The position numbers were made by a program, and so were the translations under genes. Below, piece by piece: positions 26,940 to 41,600 of a stretch of 64,000 nucleotides of DNA. Every line of letters starts with the position of its first letter. Position 1 is the first letter of the stretch. Source of the stretch: Phaffia rhodozyma (lineage: Eukaryota; Basidiomycota; Tremellomycetes; Cystofilobasidiales; Mrakiaceae); assembly GCA_014706385.1 (NCBI GenBank), contig JACGZH010000006.1, positions 1,240,001-1,304,000 on the forward strand, in the 5' to 3' direction. The notes below the pieces were generated by a model. That model saw only the letters and a list, made by a program, of their open reading frames with translations. It searched no databases and was not told the DNA's origin.

Positions 26940-27375
26940 TACTCTCTCCTGGTTTTGTTTGCTTCCTGCACATTCTCGTTTGCTACTCGATCATCGACCC
27001 AAGGGGTCGAAGAAAATCTCTCCAGGTGTAAACCACGAGAGACACAACATAATACTCTATTAATGACAGATCAAACGCCTTCGAATGATACATCTACCAA
27101 GTGCCATTGTAGAAACGATCACCCGTCTTTGGGAGAGGGAAATTTGCGCTTTTTTTTAAAACGAACTACACAATGTTCCGAGCTCAAAGACAAGGGTACT
27201 CACGATTCATCGTGAAACGGGTTTCATTCTATACAACCTTTGTACTCGACCGAAAATAACAAAGACAAAGCCAAGAAAAAGAAAATTCCCTTGTATTTCC
27301 CTTACAAGTGCCCATTCTGATCTATCCTGTCTGTCCTACCGATACCCGCAGAAGCCCCTCGGTGGTGGTTTGTTC
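26940..27375. other. Intergenic, convergent 3' ends
   Basis: Between the RRM-like gene and allantoinase stops. No gene or structured element seen. Confidence 0.55.
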
Positions 27376-29717
27376 TTACAACAACATCTGACCAAAAGGC
27401 TCGCCTACAAACCCTCCTTGTTCGGTATCGTACACAACTTTGCCTCGAAGGATCGTTTTCCTAAATTCAAAAGTAGCGCACATTCAATATGAATTTCGGG
27501 AACAAAAATCGAGTCAAGAGCGAAGCAGAGAGGCAGAAGAGAAAACACATACACAATTCGACCTCGAAGGTCTTGACCAGTGAACGGGGTCAATTTGTTT
27601 TTGAAAATCAACGACTCCTGAAAAGCAGATAGAAGAGTGAGGAGTGAGTGTCACGCACATATCGAACTGAATGAAATAGGTTAGAGGGGTTATAAGAAGC
27701 TTACGGATTCGATATGTTGAACTGCTTCAGGGTCAAAAACTGTTATAAAAAGATCCGCGTCCTGGTCAACATCGCGAGCGAGGGAGGAGAGAGCAAAGAG
27801 GAACCGAACCAAACAAAACAGAAAAAATCAAAAAGAGACTTACTGGCAAAATCAGCCTGCCCACCCTCAAAGATCCCACCCTTCCTGTGTCCCTCCCCCA
27901 CTCTCTTTGCCGTCCTCTCCGACGTCCACTTCACGATCTCTCTGATTCCGAACCCTTTGCTCGCTCCCTCGGTCCACAGAAGACTGACTCCCAAGCCAAG
28001 ACTTCCGATTCCTCCCCAAGCAGTCATGAAATCTCCGGAACACAAGTTCTTGAGTTCTTTCACGCAGGGAGAATGATCGGAAACGACATAGTCGATCGTC
28101 CCGTCCAACAAGGCATCCCAAAGAGAAGCTCGGTTTTGCGCTCCACGAATAGGCGGGCAGCATTTGAACTGGGTCTGACGAGCTGGGATTGTCTCTGCTT
28201 CCAGGCTTGGAAAGAAGAAAGACAGCGCAGGGAGGGAAACAAACCACCTGTCAAATACTGCGTCTGAAAGAACGCGAGAGGAGATGTCAGACCTACCAAA
28301 GATAGTGGTAACATGTCTCTACCGTCAAGTCCACTCCTTCGGCTTTGGCCTTCCTGATGGATGGCAACGCTTTGGCACTACTCAGGTGGACGATATGGAC
28401 CGGTACTTCTGGGAACTCTTTAGCGAGTGAGATGATCAAGTCGATAGCGGTTGTTTCAAACGAATCCGGTCGGGATTCAAGGAATGTAGAGTAAAGTGTC
28501 GGGTCGGTCGTGGAAGATGCGCAAGACGATGAAGGCGCGCTCGTTTGAACGAGGGTATCCAGTTCGGCATGAAACAGGAGAGGAACACCATGACCCTGTA
28601 TTATTTTGGGGGGAAAAGTCAGCAAGTGTTTGTCCCAAGTCAACTCGCAAGAGGAGGGATTGTCAGGGAAAAAAAAAGAAAGAAATGGCCAGAATTAAAC
28701 TGACCGATAGTTTGGTCATCGCCTTCCTCAGATCGTTCTCATCCACACAGGGAAATTCTTCCACTCCACTCTCGATCAAAAAGCACTTGAACCCTTTGAC
28801 ACCAGCTTTGATCAGAGGGACCAGGTCATCCTACCAGATGTGAGATTGATCAGTTGATCAGGAATGGGGTCTATTAGTGAAGGCCACAAGAACAAAGACA
28901 AACCTGGTTACCAGGTATGACGCCTCCCCAGAATCCGACATCCGTTGAAAGCTGGTTCCCTGTGGCATTCTTCTTGGCAGCTAGAAGAAGGGAAAAGAAG
29001 CATTGTCCAAATGAACTCGATTTGAATATTAGACAACTCTAGACGACATCATGATAAATCACGCGCACCTAAACCGTCCAAAGTGGTCGTAGGCGGTATA
29101 GAGTTTAACGGCATCTACATCTCGTCCCAATCAACGCATCCATCCATCACCGAGATTGAATGGAATATAAAGAGAACTCGTTCAGTATCCTTGAAAATAC
29201 AAGAAGACTAGAGGTCTACGAAAGATAATCGGAGCATACGTCGATTACAGTGGTCACTCCTCCGGACAAGGCCGCCCTGGTTCCGGTAGAGAAGCCTTCC
29301 CAGTCGGTTCGTCCTAAGCACGTCAAGATGAAACCGGAGGAAGAAATTCGTCAGGACTACCTCCATCAATTGAGTAGATGTTTGAACGAAGAAAGTGCGA
29401 ACCTGGTTCGTTCAGATGAACGTGGCAGCTGGGAACCGTTTTTGTTTCAATCAGCCATCACGCATTCCTCTCTTTCCACACCAAGAGACAGAACTTTTCG
29501 ACCAGACTCACTCGACCAGACCTGGCAACACCAGTAAATCGCCTACATCTAACCATTCGATAGTCTCCTCTTCAGCTTCATACTGTGCCCGAGTCCTCTT
29601 TTCACCTTTATAGATCGCGAGGATCTGTTGAGTCTGGGCAGAGAACTCTATCGTTCCTGGCTGGAGATCCGAATCTGGGAAGAGAACATGGGAGGAAGTG
29701 AGCACGGTCTTGGTCAT
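27376..29717 (-). CDS. DAL1: Allantoinase (purine degradation)
   Basis: Hydrolyses allantoin to allantoate in the use of purines as nitrogen source. Start MTKTVLTSSHVLFPDSDLQ at 29717. Then LLVLPGLVD, and across an intron CHVHLNEPG in a 26-nt exon whose His-x-His is the first pair of metal ligands, then RTDWEGFSTGTRAALSGG and MPLNSIPPTTTLDGL, an allantoinase signature. Further blocks: DVGFWGGVIPGNQ, GVKGFKCFLIESGVEEFP, HIVHLSSAKALPSIRKAK, TVETCYHYL, FKCCPPIR and DYVVSDHSPC with the expected catalytic Asp. It ends VVYDTEQGGFVGEPFGQMLL. At least nine exons are needed. A start further upstream (MFMIVSTSFFHQ) is open, but a splice acceptor just 5' of the chosen ATG suggests a 5' UTR intron instead. 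Confidence 0.92.
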
Positions 29718-30114
29718 GATCTTCTCTGTTGAAAATAATTGGTTGTGCTGGTGTGGATGTCGGTAGAATGGACGGAGCTGATGGAAAAAGGATGTAGAGA
29801 CGATCATGAACAAGCCGGATGATGTGAAATCCCTTATCTTACGGAATATCGTCGCTCATCCCCGCCGAGACAGATCTTTCTTCGTTCAAACCACGCCACT
29901 ATATAACTCTCATTATTATAAAAGAGTCAGAGAAAAAGTACATAATCATACATTCGATAGAAAGCAAGAGGTAAAAGTCAAAACCGAAGGGTGTGTATCA
30001 AACAACAAATTAGACAAAAAGGGTAGGACAAGAGAAAAGACTCCAGTCCCGAGAAGAAGGTAAGAGCGGAAACCCCCGAAACCAGCGGTATGGTCATGGC
30101 AGAAGGGTGTTGCT
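29718..30114. other. Intergenic, allantoinase promoter and H2B 3' region
   Basis: About 400 bases upstream of allantoinase and downstream of H2B, both on the minus strand. I did not see a clear GATA-factor site cluster or a stem-loop typical of animal histone mRNA ends. Confidence 0.5.
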
Positions 30115-30716
30115 CTACTTGGAGGAAGAGAACTTGGTAACTGACTTGGTACCCTCCGAGATAGCGTGCTTGGAAAGCTCTCCGGGTAGGATCAATCGGA
30201 CGGCGGTCTGGATCTCTCGAGAAGAAATCGTGGACTTCTTGTTGTACGAAGCCAACTTGCTGGCCTCGCCGGCGACTCGCTCGAAGATATCGTTGACGAA
30301 AGAGTTAAGGATAGACATGGCCTTGTTGGAGATACCAGTGTCGGGGTGGACCTGCTTGAGGACCTTGTAAATGTAAGACGAGTAGGTCTCGATTCTCTGT
30401 GAACAGTTTGAGAAAGAGAAAGGGTCAACGAGCGAACACAACGGTCACGAGGACTTTAACTCGACATACCTTCTTGTTCTTCTTCTTCTTGTCACCGTCG
30501 GCCTTGGGAGCCTTGGAAGTGGTAGACTTCTTGGCGGGAGCCTTGGAAGCAGGAGCCTTGGAGGCAGGGGCCTTAGAGGCAGGGGCCTTAGAGGCAGGAG
30601 CCTTGGAAGCGGCTGAGAGATCCAAGATGAGGTGTTAAGACTGGTCGTCTCTACGGAATACACTAGCAAAAGCGACACTTACGAGCTTTGGAAGCGGTAG
30701 AAGCGGGTCCGGCCAT
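30115..30716 (-). CDS. Histone H2B
   Basis: Core nucleosome histone. Three exons: 30716-30683, a second from 30612 to the end of DKKKKNKK, and a third from [15 protein letters not shown] to the stop. The core is canonical: [53 protein letters not shown] and the ending [16 protein letters not shown], with the conserved Lys that is ubiquitinated in fungi. The N-terminal tail is built of about five ASKAP repeats encoded by 15-nt units. It is transcribed away from H2A with a shared 557-bp promoter region. Confidence 0.97.
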
Positions 30717-31273
30717 TATTGTCAATTAAAAAGGTGTTGGTTTGATGGGTGAGAGAGAGAGTGAGTGAGAGTGGTGAAGTGTGATGGATGAATGGAGGAG
30801 AGTGGAGAAAGAGGCAATACTGTTGGAACGGACAGAGTCTCTTATAAAGCGGCGAGAATGACGCGTCAAGGGAAGATGCCACGCGGTCGACGCGTCGAGC
30901 GGACGGAAGGGAAGATCAGGGCGACGTCGCGCGTCGGATATAAAACACGTAGACGCGTGTGGACGCGACGTCATTTCGTCCCGCCATATTCTGCCTGTCG
31001 TCGACGCGTCAAAATGCCACGCGACACATTTAACGCGTTTCACACGCGACTTCGACGCGTCTGGATATTCAATTTGGCGACGTGGCCTTTCGCCTTGTCT
31101 TCTCGCGGTATCTCCTTTGACGCGTTTCTTTTCCAAGTATATAACACCAACTTGTTCCATTTCGAGACATCCTGTTTCTCTTCCTTCATCAGTCGTTCGC
31201 TCCCTTCATCTACTCACACACACGCACTCACGCTCACCCTCAAAACAACCCCCTCAATCACCTTTTAATCAAA
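30717..31273. promoter_or_regulatory. Shared divergent H2A-H2B promoter with seven MCB (ACGCGT) boxes
   Basis: Perfect ACGCGT hexamers start at 30861, 30890, 30953, 31004, 31033, 31055 and 31120. This is the MluI cell-cycle box bound in ascomycete yeasts by MBF (Mbp1-Swi6) at the G1/S transition. A TGCCACGCG block also occurs twice (near 30877 and 31015). The hexamer is palindromic, so it can serve both genes. TATA-like elements lie at 30842-30847 (for H2B) and 31138-31144 (for H2A). S-phase control is inferred. Confidence 0.8.
31138..31144 (+). promoter_or_regulatory. TATA-like box of H2A
   Basis: TATATAA about 130 bases before the H2A initiator codon, just downstream of the last ACGCGT box. 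Confidence 0.55.
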
Positions 31274-31876
31274 ATGTATGTTGTGTCTCTATGACCGCTA
31301 TCTTGTTTGACCGTGATTCTAAAGATGACATCTTCTACTTGTCCTACTTAGGTCTGGAAAATCTGCTGGAGGAAAGTCTGGAGGAAAGGCCGGAGGAGTC
31401 GAGACCGATAAGAAGACCCTTTCCCGATCTGCCAAGGCCGGACTTCAGTTCCCTGTTGGTCGAATCCACCGACGTGCGTTCATCTTTCTTTCTTTCTTTT
31501 TGCACTGGAATCTTCCATCTCTGGTCGTACCAAAAGCTCATCTTGTTTCCTCAACGATTGATCACCATCTTTAGACCTCAAGAAGGGTAACTACGCTCAG
31601 CGAGTCGGAGCCGGTGCCCCCGTGTACCTTGCCGCCGTGCTTGAGTACCTCTCTGCCGAGATCCTCGAGTTGGCTGGTAACGCCGCCCGAGACAACAAGA
31701 AGTCCAGAATCATCCCCCGACACTTGCAGCTCGCCATCCGAAACGATGAGGAGCTTAACAAGCTTCTCGGACACGTTACCATCTCCCAGGGTGGTGTGCT
31801 TCCTTCCATCCAGCCCGAGTTGCTCCCTGCCAAGTCTGGAAAGCCCAAGAAGGCCGCCGCTTCCCAGGAGGTTTAG
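31274..31876 (+). CDS. Histone H2A with start codon split by an intron
   Basis: Core nucleosome histone. Coding exons: 31274-31275 (AT only), 31352-31473 and 31575-31876, giving 426 nt and 141 residues. The spliced start reads [16 protein letters not shown], the normal fungal H2A N-terminus; no other in-frame ATG precedes SGKSAGG. The core has [13 protein letters not shown], then [36 protein letters not shown] and [14 protein letters not shown]. It ends AAASQEV: the SQ motif phosphorylated after DNA damage in fungal H2A. It is divergent from H2B across an MCB-rich promoter. Unspliced RNA would start at the same ATG but stop after six codons. Confidence 0.96.
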
Positions 31877-32587
31877 ACATCTCTTTGACCTTCTGCAGCT
31901 TCTTCCTTCCTCTTGGCTGGTCCTCTCTTTTGGTGTAGAATTAGGCCCTTTCATTTTACATTGTACACTATATGCCTTGCCTTACAGCAAAGGTCTTAAT
32001 CCCCTCCATCCCGATATATGTTTCGCTTTTCCTTTGAACTAGAGAGCGAGAGCCGGTTTACAGCAAGAACTACCTGAGTGGTAACATCGAATACAGACAG
32101 GATGAATGCGTGTGGACGTTGTGGATGAGTGTCATTGTGAATACAGACCGAGTGACTAGAATATTTTGTAGTCTTACTAGGCGAACTACGAAAGATAGCT
32201 TGCCTGCCTGCTTACCCACCCACCTACATTCACTTAACCCTCCTCTCTCTCTACACCTCAATACACGTCTCTGTTCTCTTTTTTCTTATTCTTCTCTCCT
32301 TCTCCACAAAGCGCTCCTGGCTTGTCTGTGTGTCTATGTGTATGTATGCGTGTGTATGTGCGTGTGGGAGTGTGCTGCCGGCTGTCTGCCACTATGCCCG
32401 CTTACCTAAGCGAGGCTACCCGTCTGGCTATCTGGAATTAATCCACGTAATCAGACTTCACCATTATTGCGCCTTACGCCATTTTTTTTTTCTTTTTCTC
32501 GTGAGCTTCTCCGGGATTCATTCAAAACATCCTATCTTCCATCGCCCATACACATTCCTCCGCTCACATATACACTCACTACCAATC
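31877..32587. other. Intergenic, H2A 3' region and ATP sulfurylase promoter
   Basis: About 710 bases. It contains a GT-rich stretch near 32323-32370 and long pyrimidine tracts before the MET3 start. I found no CACGTG site for Cbf1-type sulfur control. Confidence 0.5.
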
Positions 32588-34922
<2,335 letters not shown>

Positions 34923-35656
34923 AGAGATGAACGATCCGACTTTGTTCCGTTGTACTCTCCTTGGTTTCCCGTGTTGTTCTCTTCTCCTGTTCACTTTTCT
35001 TTCTTTTTCTTTCTCCATTACCCCCTCATCTTTACTTCTCTCCTTGGTCTCAAATATTATATATATATATATTATATACAAAGAAAAGAAAGAGAGATCC
35101 TTAACTGTATTCCTCAATGCATTGTTTCATCTTTCTCTCAACATTGTGCTCTCTCTACTCATCATTCGTCTCTGTCTGTTTCCTATCATCTCTTGGGTTA
35201 AGAAGAGATTTCTTTGTATCCTTCCCTATTTTTCTTCTCTATCTTCCTCTCCCCTTTGGAAAGCTCAGATTGTAGACCAACTAGATGGATGGAATTTCTC
35301 TCGGTTTCTCTCACACGCATACGACCGAACTCTTTATCTGAAAGATACATTGAATCGAGAGCAGCAGACGGCCATGCAAACATCTCGGTATGATCGGAAA
35401 GGAAAGAAAACGTACAAGCGTAATGTACAACTTTCGTTAGATGAAATATAGTTGAGAAGAAAAGTACGAAAAACCCGTCCAGCAAGGAAAAAAAAACGAG
35501 AGAAGAAGGAAAAAAGAGCAGCACGAAGAAAGTAAAGGAGAAGACATCCTCTAAAAGCAAGAAAGAGGAGAGAAGGAGAACGATAGTGGTAGCCGTCCTT
35601 CAAGTTCATTTTGTTTTGTTTTGTTTTGTTTTGTTTTGTTTTGTTTGGTCTGTTTG
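34923..35656. other. Intergenic, convergent 3' ends of MET3 and FAB1
   Basis: About 730 bases of pyrimidine-rich sequence on the MET3 side and purine-rich sequence on the FAB1 side, ending in a (TTTTG)n repeat. No gene seen. Confidence 0.55.
35609..35646 (+). repeat. (TTTTG)n pentanucleotide repeat
   Basis: About seven tandem copies just 3' of the FAB1 stop codon, so probably in the FAB1 3' UTR, where it reads CAAAA on the sense strand. Confidence 0.95.
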
Positions 35657-38600
35657 TTAAAGTTCGACCATGGATTCCTCGATCACAGTTTTGCCTTTGG
35701 CGTTCCCGGCTCCTGATGGAACATAAGTGTCCGCCGGGGGGTCGATCGAATCGTAGTCCATCCACATATCAGGGATCTAGAAAGACAGAACGCATGATGG
35801 GAAAGGATGTGCCCAGAAGAGAATGAGATGACAGAACAACCAACCAAATCCGGTGCTGGTGCTACCCAAAAGTTTGATTGTTTCGGAAAAAAAGAAAAGA
35901 CTGACGAGAGTAAAGTAGTTGTCCATAGAAGCCCGGAAGCGCATTTTGTACTGTTTAGGGCCCACAATAGCTTTTTGTTTCCCAAGCACACGAAAACAGT
36001 CGGCCCACGGCATTGAGAGTCAGAACGGGAGCTGAAAAAGAGAAACGAAGAACTTACTAGGCTCTCCTCCACTTTTTCCACCGGGAAAGAATGCATTCTC
36101 CTTGACCCAACTCTCAAGCTTCTTGTCCCAGGTATACGTTCGAATGAAATCAATTATGCCAATGACTAGTTCGGAAGCTAGTCATTGAAGAAATACAACA
36201 TGTGGTTACCATCAGATACACAGAGAAGCATACTCGGCGGACAAGTCAAAACCTACTGTTGTAATCCACGCCAACAACGAGGGAGTAGTCCATGATGTTG
36301 AGATCCTGTACGAGAGTAGATAGGCCATCAGCATAGACAAAGAAAAGTCCCGTATCATCTGACGGTACATACGGCAAGGAATTTGGCTAAAGGTGTTCAA
36401 ACAGTCCTGACAAAATTAGCAACACACCGGAGAAAGATATAGTACATGGAGCATCTACATACAGTCATTTAAAAGCGCTGTCCGCATAATCTTCTTCGAG
36501 TAGTCTCGAAGATAGAGAGGGTGTTTCCAAAGGGCTGAGATGACATATCAATAAGGTCAAAACATCAGCTTGAGAAGCTCGGAAAGTCTGACAGGCTCGG
36601 TATGAAGATACGTACATCCTTCTAAGTTGGCGTCTAGTAGCACTTCGCCTAGCTTCCCAGATGGATCGACGAACCGGTTACGGGTATTTCCTTTCAAGTC
36701 ATATATCTGTTTTTGTCCGGAAGATGAAGTTGTCAACGGAATGAACAACAGGCTACGCTTGTAAAAATACTCTTCACTTACCACCTGGAACCGACGCTCG
36801 AAGAAGAGGTTCTCCATAACCATCACATTCATTCTCATATTTCCACGAGTAGGCGTTCTATAGCCAATTTTGTATACACCAAAGATCTTCGCAAGCGCAG
36901 TGGGGCGCTTTGTTATGATCATAGTCCGTAAGAATACTCTATCAGTCAGTAATATATTCTTATGATCGTAAAAGAGCCGAATGCAACATACCTCATTGTC
37001 AAGCGAATCTTGAGTAACGGCCAGCCCGACAAAAGCGAATCAACGATCAACAAAATATAGTACATCGACTACACAGCCAATCAATATGAGATCACCTACC
37101 AGTCATATAACGGAAGTACGCAGGAGCGAATCTGGTAAAGTCATCCATTTCCTGCCTAGACATCTCTTTGATTATGAATCGGTCATCTGAAGACAAACAC
37201 ATGTATTAAGCTACAATTTGAGATATACACGCTCGCATATAATTTTAAATCAAATCAACTTACCTTTGGTCTTGAGGAAAGACGAACGAGATTTTCCTCC
37301 ACTTGACTCCCAGTTGATGCACCTAGCCAGAGACTCGATAAACCCTTCTTCATAAGCCAATCCACATCGTCGGCGGAGAGAATCAAATTGCTCAATAAAG
37401 AACACTCTGCAGAATATGGATGTTCCGTTTGACTCGAAATCTGAGATCACAAACAAGTTAATCAGACAACCTTGGACGGCACCTTGTGGATATACGTTCG
37501 AGGTATTTGACTAACCGTATTGAAGATGAACGTCTTTAGCCACATTAAGAGCTTCTTCATATTCTCGAGCCTCGTGATGCCCAACGAAACTCCAGTCAGC
37601 CCCTTCGTCACTGTGTACAGTGCTGGATCTTTCGGATCGCATATCTGGTACAAATGGTTGTTTGGTCCTCAATGAATCACCATAATTCTTTGAGCTGAAT
37701 GTGCAGAGGATGACATAACTGTTAGCTATCTCAACAAGATATGCCTGAGTTGAATCTTCTTACCTCAAAGTGAACGCAATGATAGAAGTAGGTTCACACT
37801 CTCGAATGACAATTCGGGAATCATTGAACAGATGGGTTCCAGAAGGTCTATGACATCAAAGATACTCCAGTCAGCATGATGAGATCATCGGGGGATAAAG
37901 TATAAGGGGAAAGAAGAGAACTTGCATTGGGTATGATAGAGGCGCAAAATCTCCGGTACGAAAGGCCCACAAACCAGACAGCGTCTTCATCAAGGTACTG
38001 CGTTCAGTGCCTCCTCCATAACTAAGCTCGCTTTCAGATATAGCCACAGGGCCAGTCGATGAAGCTCCAGGGAACGGCTCTTTCGGCTGAAGAGGAGTAG
38101 GAGGCAGACTTGCTACGGGTGCGATTGTGTCAAACGGAGCTAAATCAAGTTGAGCGGTTTCTCGGAGTGTAGGAGAAACAGCTTTTGTTTCGGAGGCCTG
38201 GAGCATCAAAGAAGGAGTCGAGATACCAAGGCCAAAAGGAGGAACGTTGGATCCATTGAGTCCCTCTTCTGCCAAGGATAGCAGTGTCTCAATGGGACTA
38301 GAGACCGAAGATTGTTCGTTGAAGTCCGGTACCAAGAGACGGTCTCGGTCTTGGGACGGAGATGGTTTCCTCAGCCCTCGGTCTTGAGCTCTCCGTCGAT
38401 TGTGGGTCTCCTTGGACTCATCTCCACTATCGTCCTCATCATCTGCCTCTGATGAGCCACTGTCTGACTCGTCTTTGACTGCCTCTCGAAGATCCATGGA
38501 CTTGACGATAGCTTTGGTCACGGTCACAGGCCTTGCCCTCTTTCCGCGAGCTAGAGTCAATCGCTTCTGTCTGTCCCGCTCAGCCTCTCTTGAGAGCCGA

Positions 38601-41600
38601 TCCTTTAAGAGAACAAGAATGCCATCAGAACTGATGAGTAGCTGAAACACTGACTTTGGAGAAATTGTATCTAAATGACAAGAGGTAACAAAGCACGATG
38701 ATAGACTTACGAAGTGCCTTGTGATTGTGCTTACTCGAGCTCCTGTTCCTCCTGACGCGCTTGGTCGTTTGGCAAAAGAACTGGGTAGACCACTAGCAAT
38801 AGGAGCGGAAGACAAGTAGTTTCTTATCTTCCCAACATCCATATTGGGAGATGAACTCGTCCACCGTGGTTTATTAGATGTTTTTGGTGACGTAGAAGAC
38901 CGAGTGAAACTAATTCTCTTGGGAGAGGTTGATAAGGATGGGCTTGTTCGACGAGATGAATCATTCGACGCAAGTTGCCGAACTCTCTTGATAGGAGAAG
39001 ACGAGGCTGGGATCAAGAGGGGAGGGGTGTGGTGTTCTTCCCTAACATCGAGCTCTCCATCGGAGAATGAGCCCAGTGACAACTGGCTCCTACGCACAAC
39101 TAAGCTGCTGTCTGTCTTCCCTCGACGAACTTTTGGCCGGAGATACAAATCCGATTCAACTTCACTCTCTGAGGATACATCGGAGGCTCGAGCAGATCGA
39201 TGAGAGATGAAAGGAGAGGTTCGCCCAAGTGAAGTGGATTCCTCCTCATCCTCAGTGTCTCTCTCTGGTTCGAATTTCTTTACCAAACCTGCAACAACAT
39301 TTAATGGAGGACGAGGTTTACGAGGGATCTTTCGAGGTATTCGGGAAGCAAATACTTTGGGGGCCGAAACGACATCGGTTGGGAGATTGGATCGGCAAGA
39401 CGCGTCCACCGTCAAACGTGAAAGCGGGCGCAAGCTAGTGGGAACGGCAGATATAGTCGAATCACTGTCATTAGGATCATGGGAGGATGAAGGAACTGCA
39501 GTCATCGAAAATCCGAACGACGATGTTTCTGGAGCGATGGGGGTTGCCATAGATGGAAAATACGACTCGACGGATATGCCTGACATGACCAGGGAGTTTG
39601 AGTGATGAGGAGTATCGCCGTTCTCAAACGTTAAATCCGGGCTGGAATATGATTCTGGAGTCAAGATGTTCATTCCGTCTTGGATAGGTTCTCGAAGTAG
39701 GTTGGACATGGCAGGTGTATTTCTTTGGTCAGGGGAAGACATGTCGCTTCGGCCATCTGCAGAGTCGGTCAAGTTGAAAGCTTTATCGGAATACGAGTGT
39801 TCATCCTGTTCGTCCACTTCGGAAACGGTCGAGCCGGTCAATGATGTTGCGCCTCGCTCTGATCCAAGAATCTCTTGGTTGGCAAATAGTCGACGGATCC
39901 GCTTCTCAGTCAGACGACGAAGATCCTTGTCTGAAGGAAGGAAAGTCTTCTCAAGTCTGATATATAAGAACTCGGAATGTAAACACATTGCTATGGAGTC
40001 AACAGTCACAGGTATTTGCCTAAACTCACTCTGCAAAAATCTCGTCCCATTGCACCACCCGTCCTTGAAGATCGACCAAGACCGGGTTTACTGCTAGAAC
40101 ATCGGTTGAAGATGACTGATGAATCCAAGACAAGACCAAGGAAGATCAACATACGGAAAGACTACACAATACCGGAAGAAGAACAAACCTCTGAAACAGC
40201 TATCGACAGGGTTGAGATGAACGCCAGTCGATCAGCTTGAACTTGATCGAGTTTTTCGGCTAGCGCGAGCCTCAAATCCATGATTTTAGAAGGTTCGACC
40301 ACGTCGACCTCAAAGGTCTTCAAACGATGCTCGACCGAGTCCCAGAAAACACCGGCTTGAACATAGACCCAGGTAGCCTCTGAATTTTTCAACAAAAGAT
40401 TCGTCTCTGCTCGTCCGTATGACTTTATGCTAGGTAAGACTATCTCAAAGTTCTCGATAGCTTCATTGTGGATACGAATAGTGACGTTTCGGCGAAGAAA
40501 GTACCGGATATGACTTCGAACATAGTCATGTGGGCATCCAGGCAGAGGAGATCGATCAGGATCTGGATAGAAATTGATTTCGAGGAATTTCCCCCAGGAG
40601 AGTTTCCAGGAATGCTCTGAGAGCCAAGCTTTCCCATAGATACACTCGCAGAGCATGCAGTAAGTCCAAGTCATCTAGAAATGATGATAAGCAAACCTGC
40701 TATCAGTCATTGAACCAAATTCAAAGAGAAAATCACTCGAGATTGAACGGAGAAGCTTGAGAAGTAACACAAACAATTTTTCCTTCCTCCACTGGAATCA
40801 ACGAACGTTCCATGGCAACTTGTAATCGAGTCTCTCCGTGAGAGAGTAATTCATAGTGATCGACAAGTGGACGATTGCAGTTCTTGTCCGGACATGGGTC
40901 GAGCGCCGTGTCCGCCTTCTTGTTAAGCCACTGACCAAGAGTAACATCACCGGGATTATAGTTTTGCTGATAGTAAACTACCTTGTCTAAATGAGGAGCA
41001 ACACAATGCTAAAAAGAGAAACACGACATGAGAGAAGTTCCTGATTCAACATTTGAAGCGTTGATTTAGAGACAACCAGATATCGCGAAAACTTACTCCA
41101 TGTTCACCACAACCGGTAGCCGTCAAATAATAGAGTCCTTGATTGGTTTGAGGACGCAACGAATGCTTGAACTTTCCACTGTACCATTCCCAAATTCGGC
41201 GCTGGGCCTCGTGTTCATGCTGAACCTGGGCGAGCGCGCTGTTTCGTAAGACGCTTTCGGGAGCATGAAGGATACTTTCAAGCGATGGAACGGTGGAGCT
41301 GCCAGGATTGCGAGCGGATCGAAGTAAAGGTTTCTCCTGCATGACACTGGGCACAGAAGCAAGCTCTGGAGCCGGTGTAGCAGGAGCACTCGCTGGCAAG
41401 CTTGGTCCATTTGAGATGTTCAGATCGCTATTATTACCTAACTTTTCTGATATCGATGATCTTTCAGAGAAAGACCCAGGTTCCGAATCCGAAAGACCCA
41501 ATCCCCTCTTTTCAACTAACACCTCTTGTTCATCTTTCAGAATCTGCAATGCTTCCTCTTCATCCCGAGCATGACGAAGTAGATGAAGACTGAGGTCGAG

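Noticed and set aside
29250..29537. A 95-codon plus-strand frame starting MVTPPDKAALVP
   Set aside because: It is antisense to the allantoinase active-site exon (TDWEGFSTGTRAALSGG), which explains it fully.
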